Below are positions 47,587-57,025 of a DNA stretch of 64,000 nucleotides, piece by piece. Both the position numbers and the translations under genes were made by a program. Where the stretch lies: the NCBI RefSeq assembly GCF_001651865.1, contig NZ_LPUX01000060.1:124001-188000 (forward strand), in the 5' to 3' direction. The stretch comes from Sinorhizobium glycinis (GTDB lineage Bacteria > Pseudomonadota > Alphaproteobacteria > Rhizobiales > Rhizobiaceae). Position 1 is the first letter of the stretch. The number at the start of each line of letters is the position of its first letter. Below the pieces are notes generated by a model. It made no database searches, had not been told where the DNA came from, and saw only the letters and a list, made by a program, of their open reading frames with translations.

Positions 47587-48348
47587 TCAAATATCATAGC
47601 TCATCGGCGCGCTGAGCGAGGCGATGAACCTCTTCGTCCGCTCCCGTTCCGGCGTCGAGAAGATCTTGCGCGGCGGGCCGCTTTCGACGACGACGCCGGC
47701 GTCGAGGAAGACCACGTGGTCGGCGACGCGCGAGGCGAGGCGCAGGTCGTGGGTCGCCATGATCATCGTCGTGCCTTCGCGCGCCAGCCGACTAAGGACC
47801 TCGACCACCTCTTCTGCCAATTCCGGATCTAGCGCCGAGGTCGGCTCGTCGCAGAGGAGCACGCGTGGCGAGGGCGCTAGCGCCCGTGCGATCGCCACGC
47901 GCTGCTGCTGGCCGCCGGAAAGCGTCGAGGGCCAGGCGTCGGTCTTGTGAGCCATGCCGACCTTCTCCAGGAGTTCGAGCGCCCGCGCGCGGGCGCGGTC
48001 GGCGGGCCATTTGAGAACGGTAACCAGGCCTTCCATGACATTGCCGAGCGCAGTCTGGTGCGGAAAGAGCTGGAAGTTCTGGAACACCATGCCGGTCTGA
48101 CGGCGCAGCCTCTGGATCGCCTGCCAGCCGACTTTGCGGCCGGGGGCAAAGTCCAGCCGCTCGTCGCCGAGCCGGATCGTGCCGCTGGTCGGGACTTCCA
48201 GCAGGTTCACGCAGCGCAGAAGCGTGCTCTTGCCGCCGCCTGACGGGCCGACGAGGGCCGTCACGGTGCCTTCCGCCAGGCTGACGCTGATGTCGTTCAG
48301 GACCGTGTTGGCGCCGAAGCGCTTGACGATATGCGTGAGCTCGATCAT
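47587..48348 (-). CDS. polar amino-acid ABC transporter, ATP-binding protein (GlnQ type)
   Basis: The 253-residue PAAT-family ATPase starts MIELTHIVKRFGANTVLNDI. It has Walker A GPSGGGKST (around 34), the Q-loop VFQNFQLFPH, signature LSGGQQQRVAIARAL, Walker B VLLCDEPTSALDPEL and switch MATHDL. It overlaps the upstream permease gene stop by 4 nt. It powers the uptake system with the permease and binding protein upstream on the same strand; the binding protein suggests cystine or a related amino acid. Confidence 0.94.
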   Translation of the reverse strand: MIELTHIVKRFGANTVLNDISVSLAEGTVTALVGPSGGGKSTLLRCVNLLEVPTSGTIRLGDERLDFAPGRKVGWQAIQRLRRQTGMVFQNFQLFPHQTALGNVMEGLVTVLKWPADRARARALELLEKVGMAHKTDAWPSTLSGGQQQRVAIARALAPSPRVLLCDEPTSALDPELAEEVVEVLSRLAREGTTMIMATHDLRLASRVADHVVFLDAGVVVESGPPRKIFSTPERERTKRFIASLSAPMSYDI

Positions 48349-49025
48349 GCGCGCGCCTCCAGGAAGCCGCCATAGCGGGCGAAGCGTTTCTCCAGCCTCA
48401 CCTGCAGGGCCGAGAGCACGGAACTCATGACGAGATAGATCAGCGCCGCCTCGATATAGAGGATCAGGGGCTCGTAGGTGGTGGCGACGATGCGCTGCGC
48501 CGTCTGGAAGAGCTCCGGCACGGTGATTGCCGCGGCGAGCGAGGTGTCCTTCACCAGGGAGATGAAGGTGTTCGAGAGCGGCGGCACGGCGACGCGGCCC
48601 GCCTGCGGCAGGACGGTGCGGCGCATCGCCTGGCTCCAGCTCATGCCGATCGAATAGGCGGCCTCCCATTGGCCGCGCGGCACGGAGGAGATGACGGCGC
48701 GAATGATCTCGGACGTATAGGCGCCGATATTCAGTGTGAAGCCGATCAGCGCCGCCGGGAATGCATCCAGCAGGATACCCATACTCGGCAGCCCGTAGAA
48801 GATGACGAAGAGCTGAACGAGCAGCGGCGTGCCGCGGATCACCCAGACATAGAAGCGCGCCACGGCGACAAAGGGCGCTGGCGCGAAAAGCCTGACGATG
48901 GCGGTGACGAGGCCGAGCAGCAGGCCAAGTATGAAGGAGAGCAGGGTCAGCGGCACCGTGAAGATCAAGCCGGCCCAGAGCAGGGTCGGCAGCGATTCCG
49001 CCATGAGGTTCAGCCAGTCTGGCAA
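48345..49025 (-). CDS. polar amino-acid ABC transporter, permease
   Basis: Permease of the His/Glu/Gln/Arg family with about five membrane segments. VWVIRGTPLLVQLFVIFYGLPS is the usual RGTP signature, and NIGAYTSEIIRAVISSVPRGQWEAA the ATPase-docking loop. A TTG at 49025 with AAAGG 6 nt upstream gives 226 residues (LPDWLNLMAESLP); the ATG at 49004 gives 219 residues but lacks a ribosome binding site. A single permease gene implies a homodimeric channel. A RIME element separates it from the binding-protein gene. Confidence 0.9.
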   Translation of the reverse strand: MPDWLNLMAESLPTLLWAGLIFTVPLTLLSFILGLLLGLVTAIVRLFAPAPFVAVARFYVWVIRGTPLLVQLFVIFYGLPSMGILLDAFPAALIGFTLNIGAYTSEIIRAVISSVPRGQWEAAYSIGMSWSQAMRRTVLPQAGRVAVPPLSNTFISLVKDTSLAAAITVPELFQTAQRIVATTYEPLILYIEAALIYLVMSSVLSALQVRLEKRFARYGGFLEARA

Positions 49026-49226
49026 GGGAAACCTTTCAAAACGCTGGGATCCGCTCCGGGGCCGGAACGGATCGTAAATCATGGAGCGGGATGGGGAAAG
49101 GTGCGGTGACCGCGCCCCATGCAACTGTTCCGTAAAGGCCTCCTGCCGGCCCTGCGTACTACTCCCCACAAGGGGGAATCACGCAGAAAGTTGATCCGCC
49201 GGCCGCAGGGCATGTGCGCCGCGGAT

Positions 49227-49336
49227 GCCCCTCACCCTAGCCCTCTCCCCGTGCGCGGGGAGAGGGGACTAAGGCGCTGCAGCGTATCCCTTCTCCCCGC
49301 CTGCGGGGAGAAGGTGCCGGCAGGCGGATGAGGGGC
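49227..49336. repeat. RIME-type element inside amino-acid ABC operon
   Basis: gcccctcacc, CCTCTCCCCGTGCGCGGGGAGAGG, CCTTCTCCCCGCCTGCGGGGAGAAGG, gatgaggggc. It lies in the 332-bp gap (49026-49357) between the binding-protein and permease genes; nothing else is seen in that gap. Confidence 0.85.
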
Positions 49337-49357
49337 AAATCACGGCGTTCCCACACT

Positions 49358-50131
49358 CTACTTCGACACGTCGGCGCCGAAATATCTCTGCGAGATCTTC
49401 TCATAGGTGCCGTCGGCCTTGATCTCCTCAAGCGCCTTGTTGATCGCCGCCAGCAGTTCCGGCTCGTTCTTGCGCAGGATGATGCCGGAATAGTCGGCGT
49501 CGGGCTTTTCAGCGGCGATCTTCACCGGGGCGTCCGGCTTCTGCTTCTTGAAGTCGAGGAAGGAGAGGCTGTCGTTGATCGTCGCATCGGCGCGGCCGGT
49601 CAGGACGAGCTGGATCGACTGGTCGAAGCCGTCGGTGCCGACAAGCTCGGCGCCGGAGGCTTGCGCCAGCTTGCCGAAGTTGCTGGTTAGCGACTGGGCG
49701 GACTTCTTGCCCTTCAAGTCGGCGAAGTCCTTTATCTCCTCGTTGTCGCCCTTGACGATCAGCACGGCCTTGGAGGCGATATAGGGCTCGGAGAAATCGT
49801 ATTTCTTCTTGCGTTCCTCGGTGATGCCGACCTGGTTGATGACGGTGTCGTAGCGGTTGGCATCGAGGCCGGCGATCAGGCCGTCCCACTTGCCTTCGAG
49901 GAACTCGGCGTTGACGCCTAGGCGCTTGGCGACTTCCTGGCCGATTTCCACGTCGAAGCCGACGAGCGTGCCGTTCGCGTCATGATAGGTGAAGGGCGCA
50001 TAGGTGCCCTCGGTGCCGATCTTCAGCACACCGGCCGACTTGACCTCGTCGAGGTTCGACCCCGCTTCGGCCGACGCAAAGGCGGCAAGTTGCAGGAGGG
50101 CGGCAGCGAAAAGTGTCGGAAGGAGTTTCAT
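49358..50131 (-). CDS. amino-acid ABC transporter, periplasmic binding protein (cystine/FliY-like)
   Basis: The 257-residue protein starts MKLLPTLFAAALLQLAAFASA, a signal peptide with likely cleavage after ASA. The mature domain resembles cystine-binding FliY/TcyJ proteins: LKIGTEGTYAPFTYHD, GFDVEIGQEVAKRLGV, KWDGLIAGLDANRYDTVINQ and ITEERKKKYDFSEPY. First gene of the minus-strand transporter operon, divergent from a DeoR gene. An upstream in-frame extension to 50227 is ignored because the signal peptide begins at this ATG. Substrate inferred by similarity only. Confidence 0.9.
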   Translation of the reverse strand: MKLLPTLFAAALLQLAAFASAEAGSNLDEVKSAGVLKIGTEGTYAPFTYHDANGTLVGFDVEIGQEVAKRLGVNAEFLEGKWDGLIAGLDANRYDTVINQVGITEERKKKYDFSEPYIASKAVLIVKGDNEEIKDFADLKGKKSAQSLTSNFGKLAQASGAELVGTDGFDQSIQLVLTGRADATINDSLSFLDFKKQKPDAPVKIAAEKPDADYSGIILRKNEPELLAAINKALEEIKADGTYEKISQRYFGADVSK

Positions 50132-50377
50132 TGTCTTGTTTCCATCTTCGTTGTTCTCCGGCCCGTCATCCGGATTGTGGGCGAGACTCGCACAAATTCC
50201 GGGCCGCCTGAGCGCATAAAAGACCAATCCTCAGCCGTTTCGATAGAATATTTTCTCAAGCGAACCCTCCCCCATCGGAACGCCCGCCATAAAAAAACCT
50301 CCAAGCGGCGTGCCTGTTCCGAGTTATCCAAGGTTGAAATCGCCAAGCAGGGGTGGTATTCACGTTCCCATCGATTC

Positions 50378-50394
50378 ATGCACGTTTATGCACG
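50378..50394. promoter_or_regulatory. tandem direct repeat ATGCACG
   Basis: TTCATGCACG followed directly by TTTATGCACG (units start at 50375 and 50385; the ATGCACG cores are 50378-50384 and 50388-50394), 10 nt apart. That is one helical turn, immediately upstream of the deoR-type ATG. DeoR-family regulators often bind direct repeats, so this is a candidate autoregulatory operator. Confidence 0.4.
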
Positions 50395-50403
50395 ATTGGG
50401 GCT

Positions 50404-51225
50404 ATGTCGACCGAGTTGCTGCTGCGCGAAAGAAAATCCCTGATCCGGGAGCGCCTGAGAACCGATGGCCGCGTTCTCGCCGCCGATCTTGCGCGCGAGT
50501 TCAAGGTTTCCGAAGACACGATCCGCCGCGACCTGCGGGAAATGGCCGCGGCGGGCCTTTGCGAGCGCGTCTATGGCGGTGCCCTGCCGATCGCTCCGGA
50601 CGCAGGTTCGTTGAGCGAGCGCGCGGCACTCGCCCCTGAGCGCAAGGCGGCGCTGGCGCGGGCATCGGTCGGCTTCATTGAGCGCGGCATGACGGTGTTT
50701 CTCGATGCGGGCTCGACCAATCTGGCGATCGCCCGCGCCATCGCCCCGGATTTATCGGCAACGATCGTCACCAACACGCCGCTGATAGCTGCGGCCTTGA
50801 TGGAGAAGCCGGGTCTCGACCTCATCCTGATCGGCGGCACGCTGGACCGAACGGTCGGGGCGTCGGTCGGGGCCAGGGCGCAGCGCGACGCGGCGTTGCT
50901 GAGGCCCGATCTCTGCGTCCTCGGGACCTGCGGTGCCGACGCGGATGCGGGGCTGACGGCCTTCCATTTCGAGGACGCGGAATTCAAGCGGCTGATAGCC
51001 TCGGGCAGTCGCTCGGTGCTCGCCGCCATCACCACGGACAAGCTCGGCACGGCCGCACCGCACGCGGTGATCGGTATCGACCCCGCTTTGAGGCTCGTCC
51101 TCGAGGCGGATGCGCCGAAGGCTCAGATCGCCGCCTTCGCCGCGCAGGGGGCGGCCGTCGTTCTGGCGGGGGAGGGCGCCGGACGAACACCGCGCCACGG
51201 CAATCCTATCGAAATCACCACTTGA
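50404..51225 (+). CDS. DeoR/GlpR-family transcriptional regulator
   Basis: The 273-residue regulator has a DeoR-type helix-turn-helix at about 8-60 (RKSLIRERLRTDGRVLAADLAREFKVSEDTIRRDLREM) and the family's sugar-phosphate sensor domain (SVGFIERGMTVFLDAGSTNLAIAR, VTNTPLIAAALM, LIGGTLDRTVGASVG). Repressors of this family respond to phosphorylated sugars. It is followed after 27 nt by an MFS permease gene on the same strand, its probable target. The start chosen is the ATG at 50404; an earlier GTG at 50353 would place the direct-repeat site inside the gene. Confidence 0.92.
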   Translation: MSTELLLRERKSLIRERLRTDGRVLAADLAREFKVSEDTIRRDLREMAAAGLCERVYGGALPIAPDAGSLSERAALAPERKAALARASVGFIERGMTVFLDAGSTNLAIARAIAPDLSATIVTNTPLIAAALMEKPGLDLILIGGTLDRTVGASVGARAQRDAALLRPDLCVLGTCGADADAGLTAFHFEDAEFKRLIASGSRSVLAAITTDKLGTAAPHAVIGIDPALRLVLEADAPKAQIAAFAAQGAAVVLAGEGAGRTPRHGNPIEITT

Positions 51226-51252
51226 GCCGCGACCGGCAACAGGAAGATCAAA

Positions 51253-52449
51253 ATGGATCAGCGCACAGAGAACGCCCCGAAGGCCGCAGTCCGGCAGGGC
51301 TATATGTCGAAGAACCGGCTCGCCGTCTCCCTCCTGTTCCTGATGAACGGCTTCGTCACCGGGAGCTGGGCGCCGAAAATCCCGGAATTCAAGGACCGGC
51401 TCGGGATCGGCGAGGGCGTGCTCGGCCTCCTGATCCTGGTGTTCGGCGTCGGTTCGCTGGTGCTGATGCCGATCGCCGGCGGCTATATTGCCCGCATCGG
51501 CTCCGAGAAAGTGGCCAAGGCCACGGCGATCGTCCTCTCGCCCCTGCTCCTCGTCCTGACGCTGGTGCCGAATGTCTGGACGGCGGCGATCGGCATGTTC
51601 CTGCTCGGCGGTTTCGTCGGCGCCATGGACGTGGCGATGAACGCCAATGCCGTCGAAGTCGAGAAATCCATGCGCCGCGCCATCATGTCCTCCTGCCACG
51701 CCTATTGGAGCCTCGGCGGGCTGATCGGCGCCGGCATCGGCGGTTTCCTCATGGCGCGGGTCGGCGTGCTGCCGCATGCAATCCTGGTGACCGGCTTCAG
51801 CGCCGCGATCCTTGCGGCTGCCTGGCCGATCATCCTCGCCGATAAACCTCATCCCGCGGCGGCTAAAGAGAAACTGCGCCTGCCGATGACGCCGCTGCCC
51901 TGGCTGGTCGGCCTGATGGCGTTGTTCTCGATGGTGCCGGAAGGGGCCGTGCTCGACTGGGGGGCGCTCTATCTCCGCAACGAACTCGGCGCCTCGGTCG
52001 AACTATCGGGCTTCGGCTTTGCCGCCTTCTCGGCGACCATGGCGTCGATGCGCTTTGCCGGGGACCATGTGCGCGATCGCTTCGGTGCGACGAAGACGCT
52101 GCGCATCTGCACGGTCACGGCGCTCGTCGGACTTGTCGGCGCGGGGCTCGCGCCGAATGCATTTTTGGCGATTCTCGGCTTTGCCGTCGCCGGCATCGGC
52201 ATTTCCAACATGGTGCCGATCGCCTTTTCGGCGGCCGGCAACATGCCGGGCCTGCAAGCGGGCATCGGCCTCGCGGTCGCCACCACCATGGGCTATTCCG
52301 GCATGCTGTTCGCGCCGTCGCTGATCGGCTTCATTGCCGAGCATAGCGGCTTTGCCGTGATCTTCGCATCGCTCCCCGTTCTCTTCGTCGTCGTGCTTCT
52401 CCTCTCGCACCACGCCGTCCACGCGGACCATGGAAGGGGTCATTCCTAG
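51253..52449 (+). CDS. MFS transporter (YbjJ/fucose-permease-like)
   Basis: The 398-residue major-facilitator protein has about twelve hydrophobic segments. Landmarks are FLMNGFVTGSWAPKIPEFKDRLGIGEGVLGLL in segment 1 and its loop, GAMDVAMNANAVEVE, SSCHAYWSLGGLIGAGIGG, and GIGISNMVPIAFSAAGNMPG in the second half. This pattern is shared with the YbjJ/fucose-permease-like branch. Co-directional with the DeoR gene (27-nt gap), so probably regulated by it; substrate likely a sugar or sugar-related compound, not determinable here. A RIME element follows. Confidence 0.9.
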   Translation: MDQRTENAPKAAVRQGYMSKNRLAVSLLFLMNGFVTGSWAPKIPEFKDRLGIGEGVLGLLILVFGVGSLVLMPIAGGYIARIGSEKVAKATAIVLSPLLLVLTLVPNVWTAAIGMFLLGGFVGAMDVAMNANAVEVEKSMRRAIMSSCHAYWSLGGLIGAGIGGFLMARVGVLPHAILVTGFSAAILAAAWPIILADKPHPAAAKEKLRLPMTPLPWLVGLMALFSMVPEGAVLDWGALYLRNELGASVELSGFGFAAFSATMASMRFAGDHVRDRFGATKTLRICTVTALVGLVGAGLAPNAFLAILGFAVAGIGISNMVPIAFSAAGNMPGLQAGIGLAVATTMGYSGMLFAPSLIGFIAEHSGFAVIFASLPVLFVVVLLLSHHAVHADHGRGHS

Positions 52450-52479
52450 CCACGCGGGATGTCCGCGTGCGGGCGCTTC

Positions 52480-52657
52480 GCCCCTCATCCGGCCTGCCGG
52501 CCACCTTCTCCCCGCAAGCGGGGCGAAGGAGACTCGCGGCATGCTCCGGGCTCCCCACATCGCCTTGGCACCTGTAGTCGACGTGGGGCAGGAGGGCGCG
52601 GCAGATCCCTTCTCCCCGTCAAAACGGGGAGAAGGTCGCGGCAGCGGGATGGGGGGC
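52480..52657. repeat. RIME-type element, long version
   Basis: gcccctcatcc, CCTTCTCCCCGCAAGCGGGGCGAAGG at the left and CCTTCTCCCCGTCAAAACGGGGAGAAGG, gggatgggggg at the right, with about 80 unrelated bases between. The rest of the gap to ispG (52450-52479 and 52658-52826) holds nothing else I can identify. Confidence 0.8.
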
Positions 52658-52826
52658 GTTCAACGCCTTGAGGTCTCGATAGGTTAAAGCGCCCGGCGCC
52701 CTGCCATCAATTCGCCGTCAGCGCGTGATGTTGCCGTTGACAAGCACGCTTTCCTTCGCCACCTGAAAGGGCGAACGCGGGACACGGGATGCGTGGCCGG
52801 CAAACAGGACCCACGAAGAGGCCTTC

Positions 52827-54080
52827 ATGTCTTCTGCCTTCGATTTCGAGCCAAAGCCGCGCCGCGCCTCGGTCGCCGTCGATGTCGGCGGCGTCATCGT
52901 CGGCGGTGCCGCGCCGGTCGTCGTCCAGTCGATGACGAATACGGATACGGCCGATATCGACGCAACCGTGGCCCAGGTGGCAGCACTCCACAGGGCGGGC
53001 TCGGAACTGGTGCGTATCACCGTCGACCGCGACGAAAGTGCCGCCGCCGTGCCGAATATCCGCGACCGGTTGCTGCGTCTCGGCATGGACGTGCCCCTCG
53101 TCGGCGACTTTCACTATATCGGCCACAAGCTGCTCGCCGACCACCCGGCCTGCGCCGAGGCGCTCGCCAAATACCGCATCAATCCGGGCAATGTCGGCTT
53201 CAAGGACAAGAAGGACAAGCAGTTCGCCGAGATCATCGAGATGGCGATCCGTTACGACAAGCCGGTGCGCATCGGGGTCAACTGGGGCTCGCTCGACCAG
53301 GAACTGCTGACGCGTCTGATGGACGAGAACCAGGCCAATGGATCGCCGCTGACGGCGCAGGAGGTGACGCGCGAAACGATCGTCCAGTCGGCGCTCCTCT
53401 CGGCGGAGCTTGCCGAGGAACTCGGCCTGCCGCGCAACCGCATCATTCTCTCGGCCAAGGTTTCCGGCGTCCAGGACCTGATCGCCGTCTATGCGATGCT
53501 TGCCGCCCGCTCCGACCATGCGCTCCATCTCGGGCTCACCGAGGCCGGCATGGGGACGAAGGGCATCGTCGCCTCCTCTGCCTCGCTCGGCATCTTGATG
53601 CAGCAGGGCATCGGCGACACGATCCGCATTTCGCTGACGCCGGAGCCCGGCGGCGACCGCACCCGCGAGGTGCAGGTGGCCCAGGAGCTGTTGCAGGTCA
53701 TGGGCTTCCGCCAGTTCATCCCCGTCGTCGCCGCCTGTCCCGGATGCGGCCGCACCACATCGACGGTCTTCCAGGAGCTCGCCCAGAAGATCCAGGAGGA
53801 TATCCGCGCCAGCATGCCGGTCTGGCGCGAGAAATATCCGGGCGTCGAGGCGCTGAAGGTCGCCGTCATGGGCTGCATCGTCAACGGCCCGGGCGAGAGC
53901 AAGCATGCCGATATCGGCATTTCGCTGCCCGGCACCGGCGAGACGCCGGCCGCCCCCGTCTTCATCGACGGCCAGAAGGCGATGACCTTGCGCGGCCCGA
54001 AGATCGCCGAGGAGTTCCAGCTCCTCGTCGCCGACTATATCGAAAAGCGCTTCGGTCACGGTCAGGCGGCGGCGGAGTAG
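52827..54080 (+). CDS. ispG: 4-hydroxy-3-methylbut-2-en-1-yl diphosphate synthase
   Basis: IspG (GcpE) reduces methylerythritol cyclodiphosphate to HMBPP in the non-mevalonate isoprenoid pathway, using a [4Fe-4S] cluster. The 417-residue product starts [22 protein letters not shown]. It has [27 protein letters not shown] and INPGNVGF near the barrel core, and a C-terminal cluster domain with Cys304, Cys307 (ACPGCGR), Cys350 and Glu357 (GCIVNGPGE). The length is typical of the proteobacterial form. Monocistronic by appearance, convergent with the lysE-type gene. Confidence 0.97.
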   Translation: MSSAFDFEPKPRRASVAVDVGGVIVGGAAPVVVQSMTNTDTADIDATVAQVAALHRAGSELVRITVDRDESAAAVPNIRDRLLRLGMDVPLVGDFHYIGHKLLADHPACAEALAKYRINPGNVGFKDKKDKQFAEIIEMAIRYDKPVRIGVNWGSLDQELLTRLMDENQANGSPLTAQEVTRETIVQSALLSAELAEELGLPRNRIILSAKVSGVQDLIAVYAMLAARSDHALHLGLTEAGMGTKGIVASSASLGILMQQGIGDTIRISLTPEPGGDRTREVQVAQELLQVMGFRQFIPVVAACPGCGRTTSTVFQELAQKIQEDIRASMPVWREKYPGVEALKVAVMGCIVNGPGESKHADIGISLPGTGETPAAPVFIDGQKAMTLRGPKIAEEFQLLVADYIEKRFGHGQAAAE

Positions 54081-54134
54081 TCGAGCGGGATGGGAAAAGG
54101 GCGAGGCGGCTTTCCGCCCGCTTCCCGCGAGAGA

Positions 54135-54788
54135 TCAAATCCGCGCTGTCAGCAGTTTCAGCCCGGAGAAGGCGAAGAAACCTGCCATCAGGCTTTCGAT
54201 GATCCGCCGCGACTTCAGATAGGCGCGGTGCACCGGCGAGAGCGAGAAGACGATCGCAAAGCCGCAGAAGACCAAGAGACCGATCAGCATGCAGCCGCCG
54301 ATGAAAGCGGCGGTGACGGTGACCGGCGCGCCTTCCGGCATGCCGAGCGAAACCAGCATGATCCAGTTGAAGATTGCCTTTGGATTGGTGAGGTGGACGC
54401 CAAGTCCCTTGAGGTAGAGCCTTTTCGGTGAGGTCTGCAGCGCAGCGCTTGCGGCTGCCTGCCCCCTATCGCCTCGCATCGCGGCTCTGAGGGCGTTGTA
54501 GGCGAGCCAGAACAGATAGCAGGCACCGGCGAACTTCAGGAGTACGATCGCCTCGCCATAGGTCCGGATGAGTGCCGAGAGACCCGAGGCGGTTAACATT
54601 GCCCAGACATAGCTGCCGCTCAGCACGCCCAGAGCGAGCGTCACGCCGGCCTTTCGTCCCTGGCTCACCGATGTCGCGATGATCGCCAGCACCGCCGGGC
54701 CTGGCGATACGATGGCGATGACATAGGCCATCCATGCGACCAGAAGCTGCGGCAGATAAGGCGTAAGATCGAACATGGGAGCGGCCAT
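54135..54788 (-). CDS. LysE-family amino-acid exporter
   Basis: The 217-residue product starts MAAPMFDLTPYLPQLLVAWMAYV and has about six hydrophobic segments. The family PGP motif appears as IVSPGPAVLAI, then SVSQGRKAGVTLALG and HLTNPKAIFNWI. It belongs to the same broad family as the gene at 1899-2540 but is clearly divergent, so this is not a recent duplication. Convergent with ispG and 77 bp downstream of hisC on the same strand, hence possibly read through from it. Substrate unknown. Confidence 0.87.
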   Translation of the reverse strand: MAAPMFDLTPYLPQLLVAWMAYVIAIVSPGPAVLAIIATSVSQGRKAGVTLALGVLSGSYVWAMLTASGLSALIRTYGEAIVLLKFAGACYLFWLAYNALRAAMRGDRGQAAASAALQTSPKRLYLKGLGVHLTNPKAIFNWIMLVSLGMPEGAPVTVTAAFIGGCMLIGLLVFCGFAIVFSLSPVHRAYLKSRRIIESLMAGFFAFSGLKLLTARI

Positions 54789-54865
54789 CCTTTGCTATTC
54801 GCACCGACAGTAGCCGAAGCGTCAGCCGCTGCCAATTGGACGCGGGACGTGAGCGCCGCCGGGCC

Positions 54866-55921
54866 TCAGAGTATCTCGTCGAGTGCTGCAACCAGCCTTC
54901 CGCATTCCTCGTCGGTGCCGATGGTGATGCGGAGGAAATCGGAGATCCGCGGCTTGGCGAAATGGCGGACGATCACCGCGCGCTCGCGCAGCTTGGCCGC
55001 CAATGCCTGGCCGGCATGGTCGGGATGGCGGGCGAAGACGAAGTTCGCCTGGGACGGCAGGACCTCAAAGCCGCGCTTTTCCAGTTCGCTGGTCAACCTG
55101 GCGCGCGTGGCGATGATCTTGCCGCGCGTCGCCTCGAACCATGCCTCGTCCTTGATCGCCGCGGTCGCGCCGGCCTGGGCGGCACGCCCGAGCGGATAGG
55201 AATTGAAGCTGTCCTTGACGCGCTCCAGCGCCTCGATCAGCGGTCGCTGGCCGATCGCGAAGCCGACGCGCAGACCCGCGAGAGCCCGCGACTTGGAGAA
55301 GGTCTGCACGACCAGCAGGTTGTCGTGTTTCGGGACGAGGGCGGCCGCGGATTCGCCGCCGAAGTCGATATAGGCCTCGTCGATCACCACCGGCTGGTCG
55401 GGATGTTCGGCGACGAGCTTCTCGATTTCGCCGAGCGGCAGGCCGATGCCGGTCGGCGCATTGGGATTGGGCAGGATGATGGCGCCGCAGGGACGGCGGT
55501 AGTCGGCGAGGTCGATGCGGAATGCGGCATTGAGCGGTACTTCGATCGCGTCGATGCCGAAGAGCCCCGCATAGGTCGGATAGAAGCTGTAGGAAATGTC
55601 CGGATAAAGCAGCGGTTCGTCATGCTTCAGAAGTGCGGCGAAGGCGTGAGCCAGAACCTCGTCGGAACCATTGCCGACGAAGACTTCGCCGGCCGAGACG
55701 CCATATCGCGTGGCGATCGCCTCCCTCAGTCCCAGCGCGACCGGATCCGGATAGAGCCGGAGATCTGTGCTTGCCGCCGCCCGGATCGCTTCGAGCGCCT
55801 GTTCCGAGGGGCCGTAGGGGCTCTCATTGGTGTTGAGCTTGACGAGATTCGCGATACGCGGCTGCTCGCCCGGAACATAGGGCTTCAGCGTGGAAACGAT
55901 CGGCGACCAGAACTTGCTCAC
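54866..55921 (-). CDS. hisC: histidinol-phosphate aminotransferase (HisC type)
   Basis: PLP enzyme of histidine biosynthesis; many rhizobia carry several HisC paralogues, some also acting on aromatic acids. The product has 351 residues from a GTG at 55921, which has AGGAG nine bases upstream; a TTG three codons earlier is too close to that site. Motifs are [22 protein letters not shown]-type [22 protein letters not shown], the PLP lysine in [15 protein letters not shown] and the terminal [11 protein letters not shown]. It begins 5 nt after the polyprenyl synthase stop, so the two genes are co-translated. Confidence 0.9.
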   Translation of the reverse strand: MSKFWSPIVSTLKPYVPGEQPRIANLVKLNTNESPYGPSEQALEAIRAAASTDLRLYPDPVALGLREAIATRYGVSAGEVFVGNGSDEVLAHAFAALLKHDEPLLYPDISYSFYPTYAGLFGIDAIEVPLNAAFRIDLADYRRPCGAIILPNPNAPTGIGLPLGEIEKLVAEHPDQPVVIDEAYIDFGGESAAALVPKHDNLLVVQTFSKSRALAGLRVGFAIGQRPLIEALERVKDSFNSYPLGRAAQAGATAAIKDEAWFEATRGKIIATRARLTSELEKRGFEVLPSQANFVFARHPDHAGQALAAKLRERAVIVRHFAKPRISDFLRITIGTDEECGRLVAALDEIL

Positions 55922-55926
55922 AGCGG

Positions 55927-56841
55927 TCAACTCCTGCGATTGGCGATGAAGCGGGCGGTTTCGACGAGAACGGCCGAGCGGGTGCCGTACGGCGCCAGCA
56001 GCTCTTCGGCTTCGGCCACCAGTCTTTCGAGTTCTCGTTCGGCCCAGGCCTGGCCGTGCAGGGCGACGAGCGTGCCCTTGCCGCGGGCGGCGTCCTTGCC
56101 GGTCGCCTTGCCCATGGCCTCGGCATCGGCGGTGAGGTCGAGCAGGTCGTCGGCAAGCTGGAAGGCAAGGCCGATCTTCTCGCCGAAGGCGCGCAGTCGC
56201 CGGCTATCCTCGGGATTTGCGTCGGCGATGATCGCCCCCGCCTCGCAGGCAAAGCGGATCAGGGCGCCCGTCTTCATCGCCTGCAGCGTGACGATACCCG
56301 CCTCATCCGGCGCCGTCTTCTCGGCGGCGAGGTCGAGCGCCTGACCGCCAGCCATGCCGCCATGGCCGGAGGCGCGCGCCAGCGCCAGCACGAGCGCGGT
56401 CTTCTGGCGGTCGGAGAGCGGCGTCTCGGGGGCGGCGACGATGTCGAAGGCGAAGGTCAGCAGGCTGTCGCCGGCGAGAATGGCGGTTGCTTCGTCGAAG
56501 GCGATATGCACGGTCGGCTGCCCGCGCCGAAGGTCGTCGTCGTCCATCGCCGGCAGGTCGTCATGGACGAGAGAATAGCAATGCACGCATTCGAGCGCCG
56601 CGCCGATCCTGAGCGCCGCATCGGCACTGCCGTCGAGAAGCGCGGTGCTTTCGGCGACGAGGAAGGGGCGCAGCCGCTTGCCGCCGTTGAGCACGCCATG
56701 GCGCATGGCTTCGAGCAGATGCGCCGGCCGGGCGATCTCGTCCGCCTGGGCGGCAGGCCCGAGCAGCCCCGAGAGCAGGCTCTCGAGCGCCAGCGCCGCG
56801 GCCTGGAGGCGTTCCGCAAAAAATGGTGTCTCGTCTTGCAT
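55927..56841 (-). CDS. ispA: polyprenyl (farnesyl) diphosphate synthase
   Basis: Condenses isopentenyl diphosphate with dimethylallyl/geranyl diphosphate. The 304-residue product has the two aspartate motifs of trans-prenyltransferases: [15 protein letters not shown] (around 90-104) and DDLLDLTAD (around 230), plus the GGKRLRPF substrate-binding element. Length and the [13 protein letters not shown] context fit short-chain IspA-type farnesyl diphosphate synthases. ATG at 56841 fits the family N-terminus ([12 protein letters not shown]); a TTG at 56877 is less likely. Leads a two-gene unit with hisC. Precise chain length is not proven. Confidence 0.9.
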   Translation of the reverse strand: MQDETPFFAERLQAAALALESLLSGLLGPAAQADEIARPAHLLEAMRHGVLNGGKRLRPFLVAESTALLDGSADAALRIGAALECVHCYSLVHDDLPAMDDDDLRRGQPTVHIAFDEATAILAGDSLLTFAFDIVAAPETPLSDRQKTALVLALARASGHGGMAGGQALDLAAEKTAPDEAGIVTLQAMKTGALIRFACEAGAIIADANPEDSRRLRAFGEKIGLAFQLADDLLDLTADAEAMGKATGKDAARGKGTLVALHGQAWAERELERLVAEAEELLAPYGTRSAVLVETARFIANRRS

Positions 56842-56969
56842 GAGAGGCTCTTTGGCACGTGAAAGAGCGGCTTTCAACGGACTTTCGCGTCGCAGGTCGC
56901 GCGTTTAGTTCGGGATGAGTCCACAGGCATCCTTGTCTTTTACCCGAAAGGCCGTTCAACTTTCGCTAT

Positions 56970-57024
56970 CCATGAAATAAGAGTGGGCCATGAAATAAGA
57001 GCGGGGCCATGAAATAAGAGTGGG
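56970..57024 (+). repeat. three tandem 18/19-bp repeats, each a start-stop mini-ORF
   Basis: Units CCATGAAATAAGAGTGGG (18 bp), CCATGAAATAAGAGCGGGG (19 bp) and CCATGAAATAAGAGTGGG (18 bp) lie at 56970-56987, 56988-57006 and 57007-57024. Each contains ATG AAA TAA. The mtgA ATG follows the last unit after one base. Confidence 0.85.
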
Positions 57025-57025
57025 A

